64,000 nt of DNA from Aphelocoma coerulescens (lineage: Eukaryota > Chordata > Aves > Passeriformes > Corvidae). Shown piece after piece: positions 26,801 through 39,003 of this stretch. Below the pieces are notes generated by a model, which was not told the DNA's origin, ran no database searches, and saw only the letters and a program-made list of their open reading frames with translations. A program made the position numbers and the translations under genes. The stretch covers positions 4,836,924 through 4,900,923 of the forward strand of contig NC_091023.1 in the NCBI RefSeq assembly GCF_041296385.1. The letters are read 5' to 3'. How positions within the stretch are numbered: the first letter of the stretch is position 1; each line of letters starts with the position of its first letter.

Positions 26801-29800
26801 GGGTCACAGGTACCTCAGCACTGGGGACACAGATCTGGATCCATGCCCTGTGTGCTGCGGGCTCCACACATTAGGCAAAGGTGGATAATGAACCTAGCAG
26901 GAGGCTCCATCAGAGGGGAGCAGGTGATTATTAGACAGGGGTTTTCTGACTGCCTTCACCTGGGTGTCAGCGCTAGGAGGGCACGTTTCTAGTCTGGAAA
27001 GGCTAAGGGCTGCCAGCTTGCTTTGGTTGCTGCATGTTTGATCCCACTGTCTGGGTAGGGGAGTTGGCAAATCCTTGCAGCATATAGGAAGTCATGCTGA
27101 AGACTGTATTTAGTATAGTACTGGTTACTTTTTGCCTTCTATATTGTCATAGATAGAATGTTTCTGTTCAGAGGCATTCTCAACATTGTGTTACATATTA
27201 CCTCCCAGTGCTGTCCTCTTGTTCCAGAAGGAAGCTGTGGAAAGTGCTGATTTTGGTAATTGCACTCAGATCTTTGAGGTAGAGATTATTCCTAGAGGAA
27301 GATGAGCTTCTGTGGACATCAGCCTGGAGTGACCACGCAGATTGGAACAAACCAGCAGGGCTGAAAGCCCTCAGGCCTGGCTCCTGTACTGCTTTTAGGT
27401 GCCTGCCCTGGCCTCCCCCCTCACTTTTAATGCTGCACTGGTGGGGTTTGAATATGAACACCAGGAAATTCCACCCAAGGACAGAGGAAGCAGCAGGGCC
27501 AAGCTGTCTCACACACAACTCAAAGTAGGAAAGGTCGTGTGTGTTCCTGTTCTGCTAAAACTAGTTTCTCCAAGCTAAAACCCCCTTCATCTATGTCTCC
27601 TGAAGTCTACTGTTTTTGTTTGTGCTCATTCTCTTATGTTTCTCGAGACTTTTTGTATGATTCAATTAGAAACATCAGCGAGGAAAACAGGATGTTTTAA
27701 GAATGACTTTCACACTCTGTTCCTCGGTTGCCGGATGGGCTCTTACAATACTTTTTCTTTCTCTTTTTGGGTTTCCAAGAGCTTTAAGACACAGATTAGA
27801 GCCTCTTTCATGTGAGAAATGCTTTTCTGCTGTGAAGACTTGCAGAATACTTGTCCTGAGTGGAGGTGAAGGAAGTGCCCTGTGTGGTCAGTGCTCTCTG
27901 GGAAGCTACTGCTCTGTAGCAGGATCAACTTTTGGCTCTGTGTGGCATGAAGTAGCACTCAATGGCTGTGTTGCTTTGTATTTACAAGGAAGATGAATGA
28001 ATATTGCAAATTATTGTTTACAAATCTGGCTTTCACATCAAGGAGCCAAGGTAAAAAGGGGATTTTATTATTATTTTCTGTCAGTAGATGTTAACAAAGT
28101 GTCAAAGCTGCTTCTCCATAACTTCTTTTTATGCAAAATAACTGCAAAGCCAGATTGGGGGATGGAAAATGGTATTTTGAGACAGTTATTTGAAGCAGTA
28201 GTAAAGTAGCACTGACCACACCTGAACCTCAACCCATTCACACCCTGTAAACCTGAGCAAATAATTAGTTTCTTCAGAGTTACTGGAAGAGTAATAAAGC
28301 TTGGAGAGGGAGAAAGCATTTAGTGAGCTGGACTGTGCTTTCAATGTCTAGGTAATCCAGTGTGGTTTCACCCTTCAGCTGAACTTTGAAATGCTTAGAG
28401 AGAATTATTTGCCCTCGAGTATGATATAGCTGATCTGACACAGGAAAGGGTGTCTGGAATAGGGCCTGTGACTGATTGGAAGTCTCTCACTAAAGATGAG
28501 GGAAAGGAGAGTTGCAAATAATGGGATTGTTCCACATAAAATAAGATTTTATTTTTTAAATTAAAGTTGGGAAAACTTAGCTGAGACTTTGAAGCTGGGA
28601 AATGGCTTAGTGGTAGGTATTGGATTGCTAATGAGCTGTGACCTTTACTGAACACAACGTATTGATTAAGGTAGTATTTTCCTAATCTTGTTCTTAACAC
28701 TTATTTACCCTTCCTTAAACTTAAGAGAAACTATTGCTGTACATATGTGTTTATTAGATCTCCAAGTAGCTACACCTTCCTACTGGCCAACTCACTTTGT
28801 ACTCAAACTAAGTAAAAACACATTCCACGGTGCAGGTAGGTGTGTAAAGCAAGATGGTGTTGGGAAGAGCCTCAGGTCTGGAACTATACCCTGGGGTTAC
28901 GTTCAAATAAATCAGTATTCTGTGCACATCTCTCAGAGCATTGCAGCATGGAACTGAAATGAAATTTATTGCCACGGCCTGTGGAACAGGCAGAGCTTGT
29001 CTGTCCCAAAGCTTGCAGGCTGTGACAGCAGGTGCAGATGGGGTGACTGTACTTACCAGTCCCTCTAAAGGTGTTGCAGCACAATGTGGGAATTGCATTG
29101 TGTTCAAGCATTAGTTGCTAGGGCCTCAGAAGTATAAATAAAGAAATGGTTTCCCCTGGCTAAATAGGCTGTTCTGCTGGATTGGTCTTAACCAGCAATG
29201 TCAGCAGAGCACACAGCCCACGTGCTGTAGTCCTTAGCTCAGTGCTGCTCTGCAAAATCAGGCATCTTTTTTGGTTTTTTTTTATTCCATTTGTGCTGGA
29301 AATATCAGAGTAACAGTCTCCTAGTGTTAACACTGTGATTTTACTTTTAATCTTTTCTAAAATACAGAAAAACCAAAGGAGAAAAGACAGATGTTAACTA
29401 AAGATCATTTCCAAGATACTGCTTTAGCTCTTAGGGCTACAGTTCTTTTAGACAAATTGACTCCTCTTTGCGGTTCTTTAGGGTTTTTGAGGTTTTCTTT
29501 TTTAAAATATTTCTCTCATGGTTTTTTTTCCTATTGCTTTCCACTAAAAGATACTTCTTCCCTGGTTGTAAAGCCTTTCCTAAGTCCTTACCTCACAGCT
29601 CAAAGGAGGAAGCAGGGGGAGGAATCAATGTCTGTATGTGCTCAGGCCTAACACTCACACCTGGATAAGGTTTTTGCAGTATCACTTGTTTTATTTTACA
29701 GATGCCTCTTTTTTTTTTCCTTTCACTTAGAAAGTATTCATAGCAAAAACCTTCATTGCAACATCACATGTTCTGGAAGCGTGATTAATAAAGAGCTTGC

Positions 29801-29841
29801 AGGAATTGAATTATCAAGGAAGAAATTGCTTGTATTGATTT

Positions 29842-29868
29842 ACTCTCTCTCTCTCTATATATATATAT
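29842..29868. repeat. Compound microsatellite (CT)n(AT)n
   Basis: About seven CT units run directly into about six TA units. A simple repeat in non-coding DNA. Confidence 0.9.
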
Positions 29869-32800
29869 GAAAAAACTTTTCTTGTGACATGACTTCTCCT
29901 CTCCCCACAATTCCTGGCAGCAAAGAGAAAGGAAAAATTTCTACCAGATGATATGGAAGCAGTGCAGACTCGGTGCTGTGGAGGTGATGGCATAGATTTG
30001 CGGCTGTAAGAAGACCAAAGGGCTCACTGATAAAAGCCAGTGTATTGCTAATTATGGCCAGAAACCAGGAACTGACTCTTCCTTGGGCTGCTACTGACAC
30101 TGGAATTACTAAAACCAGTTTTGGAGCATATTCTGTTGCTGACAGGTGTGCAACAGCAGCACAGCCTCTAAACCATGTGAATAATGGACATTGAGAGCTT
30201 TCCTGAAAACATTTAAAACTGTGATCATAAAGAAAGTTTTCTTTCATTAACTTGCCTTCCCTGGGAGTGACTGCAGGACCCTGTTATGCTGTGACTAGCA
30301 CAGTATGAACTGTGGGAAAGCTGCTCAGCAGCACAGATCTGTAGCTTGACAAACCCAGGTTGGACCCACCCAAACTACCCCTCCTCTCAGGAAATGTGAG
30401 GCTGACCTTGGCCTCACAGTGAGAGCTGAGAATGTTTGCTGTGCAGTTTTGCAGAACTGATCCTGTGAATGATCTTCTACTTCACTTATTCCATAGGGGG
30501 GCAGTGTCAGAACTTGGGCTAAATGTACAGGACTGTTTTTTGGACATGCCTGAATTTTCACTGATTGTTTGTCTGCATGCAGTCCTGCGTGATGATTTAA
30601 ACTTCATGTGTCAAATGCAGTGGAGGATGTAAATCTTCATCTTCCTTCTCAACCAAACCATAAAAATAAGATAATCTGGTTCATCCTATAGCTCATGCTA
30701 AAATGAGTCATATGCATGTATGTGTGTATACACTTTACAGGGGTCATTACCGAAATTCCTGCTGTTAATAGGTTCAACAAAATCCCTTCCAAGGGAAATA
30801 AGCCAAACAGCTTTGCTCTATCATCACTCCTACAGAGGCAGCCACTGGGTCCCAGCAGGGATGTCAGCATCGACCAATCTGTGTTTTGAGTGAGGCACCA
30901 GGAAGCACAGTTTTCTGGGCCAGTATTTCAGGAGAACATATGGCAGTGTCTGCTGCTCGTGAAAGGCAATGGTGTAGTCAAGCACTCAATCAGGACTTTC
31001 CCAGTGCACAGACTGAGGGGGATCCAGTCTTCCCCACACTGGATTCTGGTGCAAAGCTGTTCTGCATTTTCTACAGTAGCCCTAGTAGAAACTTGTTTGC
31101 AGCTAACCCATGCAGGATCTGCACTCCTGAGCATCAGCATGGAAGTCTTCAGGCTAACAATACCCAAGACCACCAGGCAGCCTCAGGAATAAATGAGTTT
31201 CTTACACAAGGAAACAACTAAATGCTACCTTCTATTGTAAGCTGTATTTTAATTTTGGTGTTGTAACACACATCACGTTGGAAGGAATTACTACAGGGTG
31301 AGCACTGTTGTTCCTGATATCCTGTTAGGATGAGGAATGGGCTAGCACTGGGTGGAAAGGGCACTTACCAGTCCTCTGTCTTTACTGTTCAAACTGGCAT
31401 TGAAGTTGGTTTTGGTCCGCCTGCCTGAACTTTGGATACTGCTGCCTCATTGCTATTGCCCTGAACATACTGAGCTTGTTTATAAGGGAGTGTTGAAATA
31501 GTAGTTGCAAATGGACCTCTAGACTTGTAGACTAAATGTAGAAGTATATTACTTACAGTAGTTATATTAGTTATCCTGTGATACAGTCATGTTCCTCTGC
31601 TTGATGGGATAAATAATTTAGTCTTCTGAGAATCTCTTGATTGTAATCTTTTGCTAGAACTGGCATTAACAGCATGGCTTCTAGTGACAGAGCATTCTGA
31701 CTTCTTTGAGATCATCAGCAGTTTGGGCATCAGGTGACTGTAGGACAGCAGGAACTCCACAATTAAGTACCTACCACGGTGCTACCTGGTCTAGTAATTT
31801 TTCTCTCATTTGGGACCCAGTAGTAGAGCAGATTTCCCTTCAGTGTAGAATGACTTTGTTATGCAAGGTAATTTTTTTCTTCCTTTCATTTCAAATGAGG
31901 TTTTTGTTTTTCCAGTCCATAACCAAAGTACCAGCGCAGTGTCAGCTGTAGGTGGGATTATAAGCAAGAATTGCCAAAGCATATAAGGTATGGATATCCA
32001 CACAGTCAGATGTTGCATGGGGGTTCTCCTCATTAGAGTACTGTATTAGTAGCTTCCATTATGTTGCTCTCCTGTGGTGAAGCATTCTGGATCAGAAGAG
32101 ATCTGCTATTTCACGTGCACTCCAGCTGCTCCCTTCACCCACCACAGTCAAACCTCGTATTTTCTGATTTTTAATGAGCTATGCATGTGGAAAGACAAAA
32201 AAAAAGAACCAAAAACTAAGCAGAGGGAAATTGTTAGGTTGTTTCCTGCATGAAGAAGCTGAGTGAGATTACAGAGGGCCCAAGAAAGTTTTTGCCAGCC
32301 ATGTGAAGTGCAGAGCTGTGAGGCTGACTCATTTCCTTGACCACTGTGCTGACCAATACCAGGGTGGTTGCCTTTGTCCCTGGTGCTTCTGTTTCTGAGA
32401 GCACTGATGATTTCTGCCCTGTTTTCTAGTGTCCTTTTGTTCTTGCTGTTCTGTGTTCTGGGCTCTTTATTATTCTGTTTTGATTTTGTTTTGATCCCTG
32501 GACATCAGGGATACTTCCCATCTCCTTGTGTCTCATCTTAAACTACATGTGGTTCAGAGCTCTGACTGATGGCCCCAGGATGCCTGGTTGTGGCTTTGAT
32601 GCATGTCATAGTCCAGGAAACTGAAATCCCAACACAAATCACTGTACAACCTGACACAACTCTTAGGTTTGTCATGCAGTGAGGAAAAGCTGTGCCCAGC
32701 AAAGTCAAAGCAACAACGAAAACAGTGTCCCTTCCTCAGGTGCCCCCCATGACAGCACATGAACTGCCTGTGTGTGCCCTGCCTGCCTCTGCAGCTCCAG

Positions 32801-32939
32801 AGGCCCCTCCAGTGCCAGTGGCACACCTGCACTGGAGCACTGCAGCTTTTGTACCTCGTCTCCTGCCAGCATTGTGCCTCCAGCATCCAGCACAGCCCTC
32901 CCAGAACAGGTGCAGATCAGTCCTGCAGAATGCCCCGCC

Positions 32940-32953
32940 GGGGGGGGGGGGGG
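32940..32953. repeat. G14 homopolymer
   Basis: Fourteen consecutive G bases are followed by a GT-rich stretch. Length in the assembly may be unreliable because such runs are hard to sequence. Confidence 0.85.
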
Positions 32954-34003
32954 TGTGTGGGTGTCACACTGGTGTTCAGAACTTACCTGGTGGTATTTGG
33001 ATCCTCTCAGCCTGTGCTGTAGCCAAAGCAGGGCCTTGCAGAACAGGACTCCTGCTCTGTTTTGAAAGCCTGCTCCATCTACAAAGAACTGACATAACTG
33101 TGGCCACAGACCTGAACACCAAGCTGATCCTGGTGCTTCACGTGCCTTGAGATGCCGAGTAGTTGCACAGCAATGTCAGAAAGCTTGCTGACAATAACAC
33201 AAACACTAGCTGGCCTCTGCAGAGGAATATCCCAACTCTGGGCATGCAACCAACACAGCACATAAGCTTCTGTTTCTCTTTCTTTGAACCCTCTTTCTGC
33301 TTCAAATAATCTTCAGAACAAAAGGATTTCAAACTTCAATATCAAAGTCATATACCCAGTGGTCATAAAGAACTGCAGAACAAACAAGATTTGTCTCATA
33401 GCAGAGCTGAGGGGAGGGAGTGGCTGCTGCTGGTTGTCATACTCCTGTGACAGAGCAGGGCCTGGGAAAGTGGCCCTGAGCTGGTACAGGTTAATCAGTG
33501 GCATTTTAAGGTCCCTACCCCCTAGCTTTACCTAACAAGATTTTACAACATTAGTTGCTTCTGTACTGCTTCAATCCCTGCTGCAAGAGAGTAATCCAGC
33601 CCCTTCAGTATCTTTTGGAAAGAGGGATGGGTTGAAGCTCTGGTGGTTTGATAGCAGACCACCAGTACTTAAAATCTGAGAACTCTGTGTCGTCTGGAGG
33701 CCTTTATAGCTGTGCTGAACTACCACTGGACTAAAATACTGCCAGAATGCATTACTTGTCTCTGGAAGCCATTTGTTTTCATTTACTGCACAAAGGAAAA
33801 CAGGCCCAGGGTTACAAACAGCTCAGTCTGTGCTGGGGCTGTAATTCTGCTGCACTGCTAAAGGCCATCATCACTTACAAGTGCCACTGTCACTGACATA
33901 ACACAGTAGCTCAGGTAGCTTCTCCAGGGTGGTGGCACAGCATAGGTGCTTGTGTTGCTGATTTTAGGAGCTCTTTAAACACAGACAAAGCTCTCTTACT
34001 GTG

Positions 34004-34175
34004 AGGATGATTAAATCCTGAAGTAGGATCACCTAGATAGGTTATAGAGTCTCCATCTCCAAATATTCAAAACTTGACTGGCCACAATCCTGAGAAACCT
34101 GCTCTAACTGACCCTGCTTTGAGCAGGGCATTGGACCAGATGATCTCCAGAGGTGTCTGAATCTCAGCCCTTCAG
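34004..34175 (+). mobile_element. CR1 LINE 3' tail
   Basis: The diagnostic CR1 end is present: CTGACCCTGCTTTGAGCAGG, then TTGGACCAGATGATCTCCAG, with about 110 bases of more diverged CR1-like sequence before it. It is a short, old, 5'-truncated remnant in non-coding DNA. Confidence 0.85.
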
Positions 34176-37100
34176 TGCTTCCTTGAAAAGGGGTTCAGTG
34201 CAGGCATGGTAGTTTGAGCACTGTCTTTAGTATAACAATTCCACGCTGCTCTTATTCCAAGAGGCCTATCAGCAATCTAACTTTAAAATCTGCATTTCCT
34301 GGCTTATGAGATCACCCGTGGAGGTAGATTCTCATTTCCTGAAATGATAAGAGCCCAACAGATAAGCAAAGGGCAAGAGCTCACTCAATCTGTTAGTTAT
34401 ATAAGCACATAAATATAACAGTCACTTTTCTTAGCATCAGGTACTTACTCTGTAATTGGTATCACTTAATGTAAAGCGTTGTTCTCGATTTTAAAGGCTG
34501 ATGTAATTGCAGTTTTGCAGACCGTGGTAGCATACCAATGCAGTCACTTCTGTGCAAAGTAAAGAACTTGGTGTGCTGTTCATGATGTGTTAGTGTAAGA
34601 CTTGGATGTCACAGAAATAGGACCAAATCGTGGATGTAGACAGCTGCTTTAGTATCATGAAGGGGTAAATACTAAGACCTAGAGAAAGAAATCCACAGTG
34701 CTTAAAAATACATTATTATTGTTGTTGTTGTTGTTATTATTATTATTATTTACATGAATTACAGGTTTTATTTCAGATACAGAAATTGCTGAAGTATTAA
34801 CCCAACTACCTAAAGTTTCATATAGGATAGGTAGAAAATTCCACTATAAAGAGATCCTCTGCAGAGAGTGGGATGCAGAAAAGTTTCAAACTAATTAATA
34901 CATTTGGTAAATTCATGACTGTGAGGTGCATGTGCTTGGAAATGCAGGCGAGGTCCTCATGAGATCTGTCCTTTGAGAACTATCCACAGAAAAGCTAATC
35001 CACTCTGGTCTGAATATTAACGTGGCCAGTTTTAGTAAACAAAGTAGGCTTTCATCTGCAGTGAGAGCTCAACTAAAATGCTCTTGCAAGTGCTTATTAG
35101 CAGAGATATTTGGAACCTCACCGTTGGTTCAGAGCAGGGACAGGACACCTCCCTTCCCTGGAATAGCTTCACCATGTCTCATTTATTCAGGTTTACTGGG
35201 ATATGATCAAAACCAAGATCTCTCCATCCTGCCCCCTATTAGTTGTCCCTAATAGACACAATCTACCACAGCTCTGAACTTATTTTACCCCTGTGCCACT
35301 AAAATATGGTGCAACATCTGTGGGTGATTCTGTGCATGCAGGAGTATATTGATGCCTCTGCAAAACACTAGATTGGGTCACTTCTGAAGCATTTGGTAAC
35401 ACTTCTGATGAAGGGAGAAGCAGACCAGTTTATTAACAGCACAGGCATTTCCTTAACTTAAAATGGAGTTTTGGGAGCCTTCATTAGCTGTAAACCCAGG
35501 GAGCAGGCTGGCATGTGGATTCGTTAGTGTTCTGCCTATTTATACTGGTGCAGATTTTGGCCTCTTTTGCACCATGTATCAACAAAACCATTATTTTGGA
35601 GGGTTCCCCCCACTTTGCCCACAAATGACTAATGTATTCTTGGGAGCTCTGTATTTTTAGGAAACTGTTGTCCTGTTCAACAACACAAGAATTTCAAGAT
35701 GCACAGTACATGCCACTCAAGTCAATGCAGTTATTTCCATGTCTACAATTTAGCACACTGACAGACCTGAAATAATGGAAATATTTCTGGATTTTGTTTT
35801 TGTGGTGAGGACAAAAAAAGCACCAAAAAATTATTTTTCTGCTGAACTGAAAGATACCCATCCCAGAAAGTAGCTGTGCTTTGCATGCATGGGTTGAATT
35901 CATGTGAGGTTTTCTATTGCAATTACATAAGGAAAACACATCCTAGCCTGACTGAGCATAGGTGCATAGCTTTATCAGCAATTAGTCCCACTGGTAGGTT
36001 ATCTGAACAGCTGTCAGAGATATTGATCAGGACAAAAACTGGTTTGGAATAGTGACGTCTGAAACAATTGGTTTTAAAACAGTCAGAAATATAGCTATTG
36101 ATTGACTCAAGGGGATTCTTCTGGCCTGTACGTGTACAATTTCACTTTCTTAGCAGGATGCTATGGTGTGAACTTTGTGAATAATCTTTAAAGAAAGTTT
36201 TGAAAAAACATAATGATGCTGGGGTGATTGAACATATTTCAGAAAAATTATGGAGGAGTATAGGAAGCCAGGGTTCTTCTCCTGATTATTTCTCAGCCAT
36301 CCAAATCTGATATTGAAAACGTTACCTAGATTTAATGAGGAAGATGTAAAAAGGGCCAGAATCAGTCTGGAAAGACCATATGCACATTGTGCTCCTGGGA
36401 ATAGGAACCTTCTTGGGACTTGGAGATGGCTAAGTCACATTTGCAAACTGAGGCCCATAGAAATTGAAAGTGGTTTGTGATGCTGAGCAGCTGATTGAGA
36501 AATCAGGACTAGGATTTGTTCTAGATCTAGGAAAACAGTCCTATGCTGGTGGGAGGGATTTTTTCCTGGTTGTATTTTCTTCAGGCCTCTGATTATCAGC
36601 CTGCATGTGCAGGTTCAGTTCAAGCCACATGCCATCCCACGGCATTATACTGAACTTGCACATCAGGGGAAATTTCTGGTAGTGAAATGGTGACCTTAGT
36701 ATTTTTCAGGGTAGTTAAAGAACAACTGTCTCTCTCTTTTCCCCTTCTTTGTCAGCCAGTCATTGCAAAAGCACATAAAGTACTGTAAAGACTCCAGTCC
36801 CGGACAATCAATTAAAGTACTCAGAGTCATGCATGATCTGATGTGCCCGACACAGTTGCATCTCCATCTGCTGCGCTCGGCAGTGGTTTGAAAGATGGCA
36901 ACATAAGTGAAGTGCTGATGTTGCTTATGTTGCTGTGAATTGAAGGTAGGCAGTTCCTAAACTGATCCTTCCTGTCTCTATAGCTAAAGTGAGCTTGAAA
37001 CATGGATTGAAATTTAACATTTCCTTTTAAAAATATCTGTCCAAAGACAGTTCTGTTTCTTTCCTTTTCCTTTCCCACTTTGGAATAATGCTCAGTCTTG

Positions 37101-37669
37101 CTGGTCCTGCATTAGGTGGAGATTGTGTACTATGGGCCATCCTGGGGCTTGGGATTCTGGGTTTGCTGCATATGTTGCAAGGTGGTGGAGCTGAGTCTGC
37201 TTTGGATAAGGAAGGGTTAAAATCTCTTCCAGCCCTCATGTAATATATTCTGTGTGTAAAGAAACATGATGCTCTTCCTGAATTGCCAGCCCTTGCCCTC
37301 TGTATTCTAGGCTGTTTCTTATTTAAACACTGTTAATTGTTGTTCTTTATGATCATATCAAAGGCCTCCGAAAAGGTCAGGCCAGAATGATATCCCTGTG
37401 TCCTCAGTGCATGCACAGAGTGGAACAGCTTACAGCTTTTCATGAACTTGTCTGTTCCTTTCGCATCGCTGTCTCTCTTTCGGGAAAGTGAGAAGTGAGA
37501 TATGACAATGTAAAGTGGCTCTTCCCAAGATCATGCAAACCGCCTGTGACAGAGCTGGGAAAACTGACCCAGAGCATCCTAATCCCAGCCAGGGCTCCCA
37601 GCCCATCTTCCCGTGTTAAAGCACAGGCTGGGAAAAGCCAGATCCCCGATCAGCACCTTTGGTTCCCCT
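34176..37669. other. Non-coding DNA, nothing recognised
   Basis: AT-rich sequence with one trinucleotide microsatellite. A minus-strand frame at 36827-37078 has a plausible Ser/Asn-rich end but no convincing splice sites. No repeat family was identified. Confidence 0.6.
34712..34750. repeat. Trinucleotide microsatellite (ATT)(GTT)(ATT)
   Basis: Three ATT, about five GTT and then about six ATT units. An interrupted trinucleotide repeat, probably polymorphic. Confidence 0.9.
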
Positions 37670-38275
37670 CCTGCGCTCCGCCAGCAGCCCCTGCCAGGCT
37701 GCGCGAGGGCTGCCAGCATCTTCCCAGCGCCGCACGACTGCTCCTGCTTGAGGGCTGCTCTGGGGGCTCTGAGCGCGGCGGCTGCCCAGGGCTCGGACCT
37801 GGCTCCGGCAAAGCCACGCCATCTGAGAGCCAAAACATCCCTCCACCTGCAGCAAGAGAAAAATCCTGTGACTTTATCATATACAGCTCTTGAGCTGAAG
37901 CAGCTAGGGATTTGAGCATGGAAATTTGGCATGGAAACGCCTTTCATTACACTCGTGTCTCTGAGCATTCCCATGAATGCTTCTGATCAGCAGGCGGCTT
38001 GGAAAGGCTGCCCGCCCCGCACAGCCCCGCGGCTTGCGCTGCCCGTTCCCGTTGCCGTTGCCTCGCCGGGCAGGGCCGCTCCGCGCTCCCGGGCGCTCGC
38101 TAAGCAGGGCCGGGCCGGGCCGGGCCCAGCGCCGCCATCGCCGGAGCCGCGGCGCCATCTACGGGCGGCAGCGCGCGGAGCCGGCGTGAGGGGAGCGGGG
38201 CGCCGGGACTGCTCTGCGGCCGCGCAGGGTCGCGCCCAGCCGGGCCTTACGCACCCCGGGAGCGGTCACTCCACC
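37670..38275. promoter_or_regulatory. Orphan CpG island, probable promoter of an unidentified transcript
   Basis: CpG-dense DNA, strongest at 37990-38270, lies in otherwise AT-rich surroundings more than 6 kb past the PLEKHB2 stop. On the minus strand it contains GATGGCGCCG and CGATGGCGGC, close to the YY1-type element found at many start sites, which hints at leftward transcription. On the plus strand GGAGCCGGC followed by GTGAGG could be a first-exon donor. Open frames here (for example 38158-37904 minus) are Arg/Pro/Gly-rich and of the kind that GC-rich DNA gives by chance. I cannot name a gene. Confidence 0.55.
38107..38124 (+). other. Canonical G-quadruplex motif, (GGGCC)n
   Basis: Four GGG tracts separated by CC lie at 38107-38109, 38112-38114, 38117-38119 and 38122-38124 inside the orphan CpG island. 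The complementary strand is equally able to form GGCCC repeats. Confidence 0.75.
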
Positions 38276-39003
38276 ACCTCCCGGGGAAGCCCATTCCGAT
38301 GTGTCATCACCCTTTCTGGAAAAAAATTCCTCCTAATGTCCAGTCTGAACCTCCAACCCTGCTTAATGCTATGTCCTCTCATCCTGTCCCTTATTCCCTG
38401 GGAGCAGGGCTGATCTCCACCTGGCTACAACCTTGTAGGGAGCGATAAGGTCCTCCCTGAGCCTCCTTTGCTCCAGGCTAAACACCCCCAGCTCCCTCAG
38501 CTGCTCATCATAGGGCCTGTGCTCCAGCCCCTTCCCCAGCTCCATTCCCCTCTCTGGACTGGTTCCAGCACCGCAGTGTCCTTACCGAATTCAGGGGCCT
38601 CGCAGTTGGACACAGCTCTCAAGGTGTGGCCTCACCTCTGCTGAGCACAGGGGGACCATCGTGCCCTGCTCCTGTTGGCCACACCTTTGCTGACACAGGC
38701 CAGGTGCCACTGGCCTTCTTGGCCACCTGGGCTCATGTTCAGCTGCGGTCAAACAGCACCCCCAGGGCCTTTTCCTCTGGGCCACTTTCCAGCCACTCTG
38801 TCCCCAGCCTGTAGTGCAGCAGGGGGTAAGTGCGGGACCCAAGTGCGAGACTTGGCACTTCCCCTTGTTGAACCTCATACAGTTGGCCTCAATCCATGGA
38901 TCCAGCCTGTTCAGATCCCTCTGCAGAGTCTTCCTGCCCTCCAGCAGAATCAACAGTCCCAACCAGCTTTGTGTCATCCATGAGTTCACGAAGGGTAGAC
39001 TCA
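38272..39003 (-). mobile_element. CR1 LINE fragment (ORF2 C-terminal part and 3' region)
   Basis: On the minus strand an open frame reads LLEGRKTLQRDLNRLDPWIE and continues to NCMRFNKGKCQVSHLG, a hallmark of the CR1 reverse transcriptase C-terminal region. It continues into decayed RPHLESCVQ-type sequence and then the CR1 3' region, visible in reverse as the CCCAGCTCCCTCAGCTGCTC and TTCCTCCTAATGTCC blocks. The copy is 5'-truncated, as is usual. Unusually, the last ~130 bases of a normal CR1 3' end seem to be missing: homology stops at the edge of the 37.67-38.27 kb GC-rich block. Frames are broken, so it is inactive. Confidence 0.9.

Larger units (their letters stand above)
12702..34003. other. 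Non-coding DNA with simple repeats only
   Basis: Apart from the tandem and simple repeats listed, nothing is recognisable. GC-rich stretches at about 18.5-20.7 kb and 26.0-26.8 kb give open frames up to 183 codons on both strands at once, with Cys/Trp/Arg/Pro-rich translations typical of chance. Two exon-like pieces (15376-15418 and 31369-31424, minus) are noted in the findings. Confidence 0.55.

Noticed and set aside
32692..33150. 152-codon plus-strand frame over a G14 tract
   Set aside because: The frame crosses a homopolymer whose length is unreliable, and its translation has no family features.
37495..38413. Several frames of 80-160 codons over the 38-kb CpG island
   Set aside because: Composition is what GC-rich DNA gives by chance, and both strands are open together. 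Kept only as a CpG island.
38591..38989. 132-codon minus-strand frame as a host gene
   Set aside because: It is CR1 reverse transcriptase remnant, not a host protein.
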